Source: Camillea tinctor
Taxonomy: Eukaryota; Ascomycota; Sordariomycetes; Xylariales; Xylariaceae
Assembly: GCA_022578605.1 (NCBI GenBank)
Contig: MU394115.1
Span: forward strand, 1-64,000
DNA: 64,000 nt
Reading direction: 5' to 3'
Shown here: piece by piece, positions 62,727 through 64,000 of the stretch
How the letters are laid out: each line of letters opens with the position of its first letter
Numbering within the stretch: position 1 is the first letter of the stretch
Program-made: the position numbers and the translations under genes
Notes under the pieces: model-generated
Seen by the model: the letters and a program-made list of their open reading frames with translations, nothing else
What the model was told of the DNA's origin: nothing
Databases searched by the model: none

Positions 62727-62810
62727 GCCCACTACTGGAGTCGAACCAGTCGCCTCCTCATGACCTAGTTGGAATACTAGTGAGGCGCTCTACCGCTGAG
62801 CCAAGCGGGC
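62727..62810 (-). tRNA. tRNA-Thr (anticodon AGU) with a 13-nt intron
   Basis: The reverse strand folds as a full cloverleaf: acceptor GCCCGCT with AGTGGGC (one G-U), D arm GCTC/GAGC around AGCGGTA, anticodon stem CCTCA/TGAGG with loop C-T-AGT-A, T arm ACTGG/CCAGT around TTCGACT, and discriminator A at 62726. A 13-nt intron, ttccaactaggtc (62774-62762), sits at the canonical 37/38 position, and its ACTAG can pair with the CTAGT of the anticodon loop, as eukaryotic tRNA introns usually do. Decodes ACU/ACC/ACA after inosine modification. Confidence 0.92.
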
Positions 62811-63679
62811 CTTGTTAAATTGTCGGTGATAGATTTAGGTTTTACAAAACCCTATATTAAAATGAATAACAGGTCAATGCAGCTCTTTTTTTTTTAACCT
62901 GAAAACCTAAAAAATTGCAGATGGTAAACAACTTTATACTATAAACAAGAAGTACTTTATCTATTAAGTAATCCCAGCTCAATTGACGATTATAGATGAT
63001 GGGGTGCTGCTAGTATTCATTCAGGTGCTTACGCATACATACCAAGCTAACTAACCCCCTATACCTATTATATAGTCTCTACTACTGTGGGGGATTTGTC
63101 TGGTACTCTTATTCATTTTGTGTATAAATGATGGATCAGCTTGAACGATATGGCTCTCTGGCTAAGTCATTCGATAGTCACTATCACCAAACCTCCAAAT
63201 TAGTTTTTCCTAATATTTGGGTTCCTTTTTTGCTGTCCCTATCTGAAGTTACCTATGTCATGACGATGACCCTTTTTGCGTAAACAATAGCTAGCAATTG
63301 AAAACAATGGGCATCCGATGGACTTCGCGAACTAACAGTTATCTCTCTTCCCCTTTCGTCAATCATCCCTGACTACTCCATATACAAATCTCCCCTCTCC
63401 TTTTTCTTACTTCTCATTCATAGCCCGCCTCTCCTTTTTTATACTAGAAAATCACAATTGTCTCTACGCCAAGACAGCTGGCTGTAACAGACACACTCAG
63501 CTAGACCCTTTAGGTCAAGAGAGTAGGTCTCATAGACATAGTCCGAAGGGTTCAGTAGCAGGATCTGACAATCAAGCAGTGCTCCCCAACAGAAGAAGAG
63601 CAGGTTGCAACATCTGTGCGAGAGGTAATGCAACTGGAGTAAGTAGTAATACACAAAAACCAAACCAATTCAGGTGAAT
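62811..63679. other. Intergenic, no gene seen
   Basis: AT-rich after the tRNA, then ordinary spacer with a C/T-rich stretch at about 63341-63440. The 74-codon ORF at 63439-63663 lacks protein-like features. Confidence 0.5.
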
Positions 63680-64000
63680 CTATCGTCGTACAAGGCGACG
63701 GAGGCGCTGGCGCGCTCCGCTAGCAGAGGTTCCGTCGTGGTCTCGTGGGTCAGCAGGGTTCGTTGCTAATTCCTCAAGGGAATGTCCTGTGTGTGCGATC
63801 AAAGAAGAGCCAGTGACCGGTGGTAATATATCAGACAGGGTGTCTGAATTGTTGTTGTCCTTATTGTACAGGTCTGCCGCATTGAGTTTTGCGGGCTGCG
63901 AAAGGTTCTTTCGAATCTCCCCAGACCGCTTAAGCGCTTTCCCAGCAGCTTTCCGTTCTTGGTCGTTCTCACTAGAAAATTCTACATGAATTACATGGTT
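63680..64000 (-). CDS. C-terminal part of an unidentified protein, cut by the window edge
   Basis: A reading frame of 107 codons runs uninterrupted from the right edge to a TAG at 63682-63680. GC content rises sharply compared with the flanking spacer. The visible residues are hydrophilic and Ser/Arg/Asp-rich with a helical start (SENDQERKAAGKALKRS) and a basic end (GARQRLRRLVRR). No known motif. It could be the disordered C-terminus of a larger gene or its last exon. No start codon is inside the window. Confidence 0.5.
   Translation of the reverse strand, partial: NHVIHVEFSSENDQERKAAGKALKRSGEIRKNLSQPAKLNAADLYNKDNNNSDTLSDILPPVTGSSLIAHTGHSLEELATNPADPRDHDGTSASGARQRLRRLVRR

Overview
The window looks like nuclear DNA of a filamentous ascomycete, most likely a Sordariomycete, although the order cannot be fixed from sequence alone. 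Genes carry short GT-AG introns of about 50-190 nt with CTAAC/CTGAC-type branch sites. The families are typically fungal: a CYP52-type P450, Zn2Cys6 regulators, fungal_trans domains, a cyanovirin-N-type lectin, ADE1, NUP159 and a SEL1-repeat protein. The left end is an AT-rich block with the C-to-T bias of RIP (repeat-induced point mutation). I rebuilt exon structures by hand. Each gene model below joins in frame unless stated otherwise.

Layout. 1-3040: RIP-mutated repeat DNA. 3312-24139: an accessory block holding a CYP52-like P450, an ABCC transporter, a small unknown protein, a regulator with no DNA-binding domain convergent with a separate small Zn2Cys6 protein, a fluoroacetate-dehalogenase-like hydrolase, a tartrate/D-malate dehydrogenase-like enzyme and a nine-exon sulfatase. 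24804-31433: a secreted CVNH lectin, a GT17 glycosyltransferase, a 10-N scaffold gap in G/C homopolymers and threonine aldolase. 31434-63680: mostly core genes, namely a SEL1-repeat protein, ERV46, ADE1, a GNAT acetyltransferase, a GH37 trehalase, proteasome beta-2, NUP159, dynein intermediate chain, ATP synthase subunit e and STT3. They are followed by an intron-containing tRNA-Thr and the C-terminal end of an unidentified gene cut by the window edge.

Main discovery. Four introns are visibly copies of one sequence family, that is, introner-like elements. All three introns of the GNAT acetyltransferase (41591-42294) and one intron of the DNA-binding-domain-less regulator 27 kb away (14721-14898) share the same donor end, a C-rich tract, a hairpin and a nearly identical branch-site/acceptor end. 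Two GNAT copies lie only 17 nt apart and create a 17-nt exon. This points to recent intron gain by copying.

How the parts work together. The accessory block could oxidise (P450), export (ABC), dehalogenate, oxidise hydroxy-dicarboxylates and desulfate small organic substrates under local regulators. That is inference from content and proximity; nothing proves one pathway. The right half is housekeeping: N-glycosylation (STT3), ER-Golgi traffic (ERV46), purine synthesis (ADE1), the nuclear pore (NUP159), microtubule motor (dynein), proteolysis (PUP1), and respiration (subunit e).
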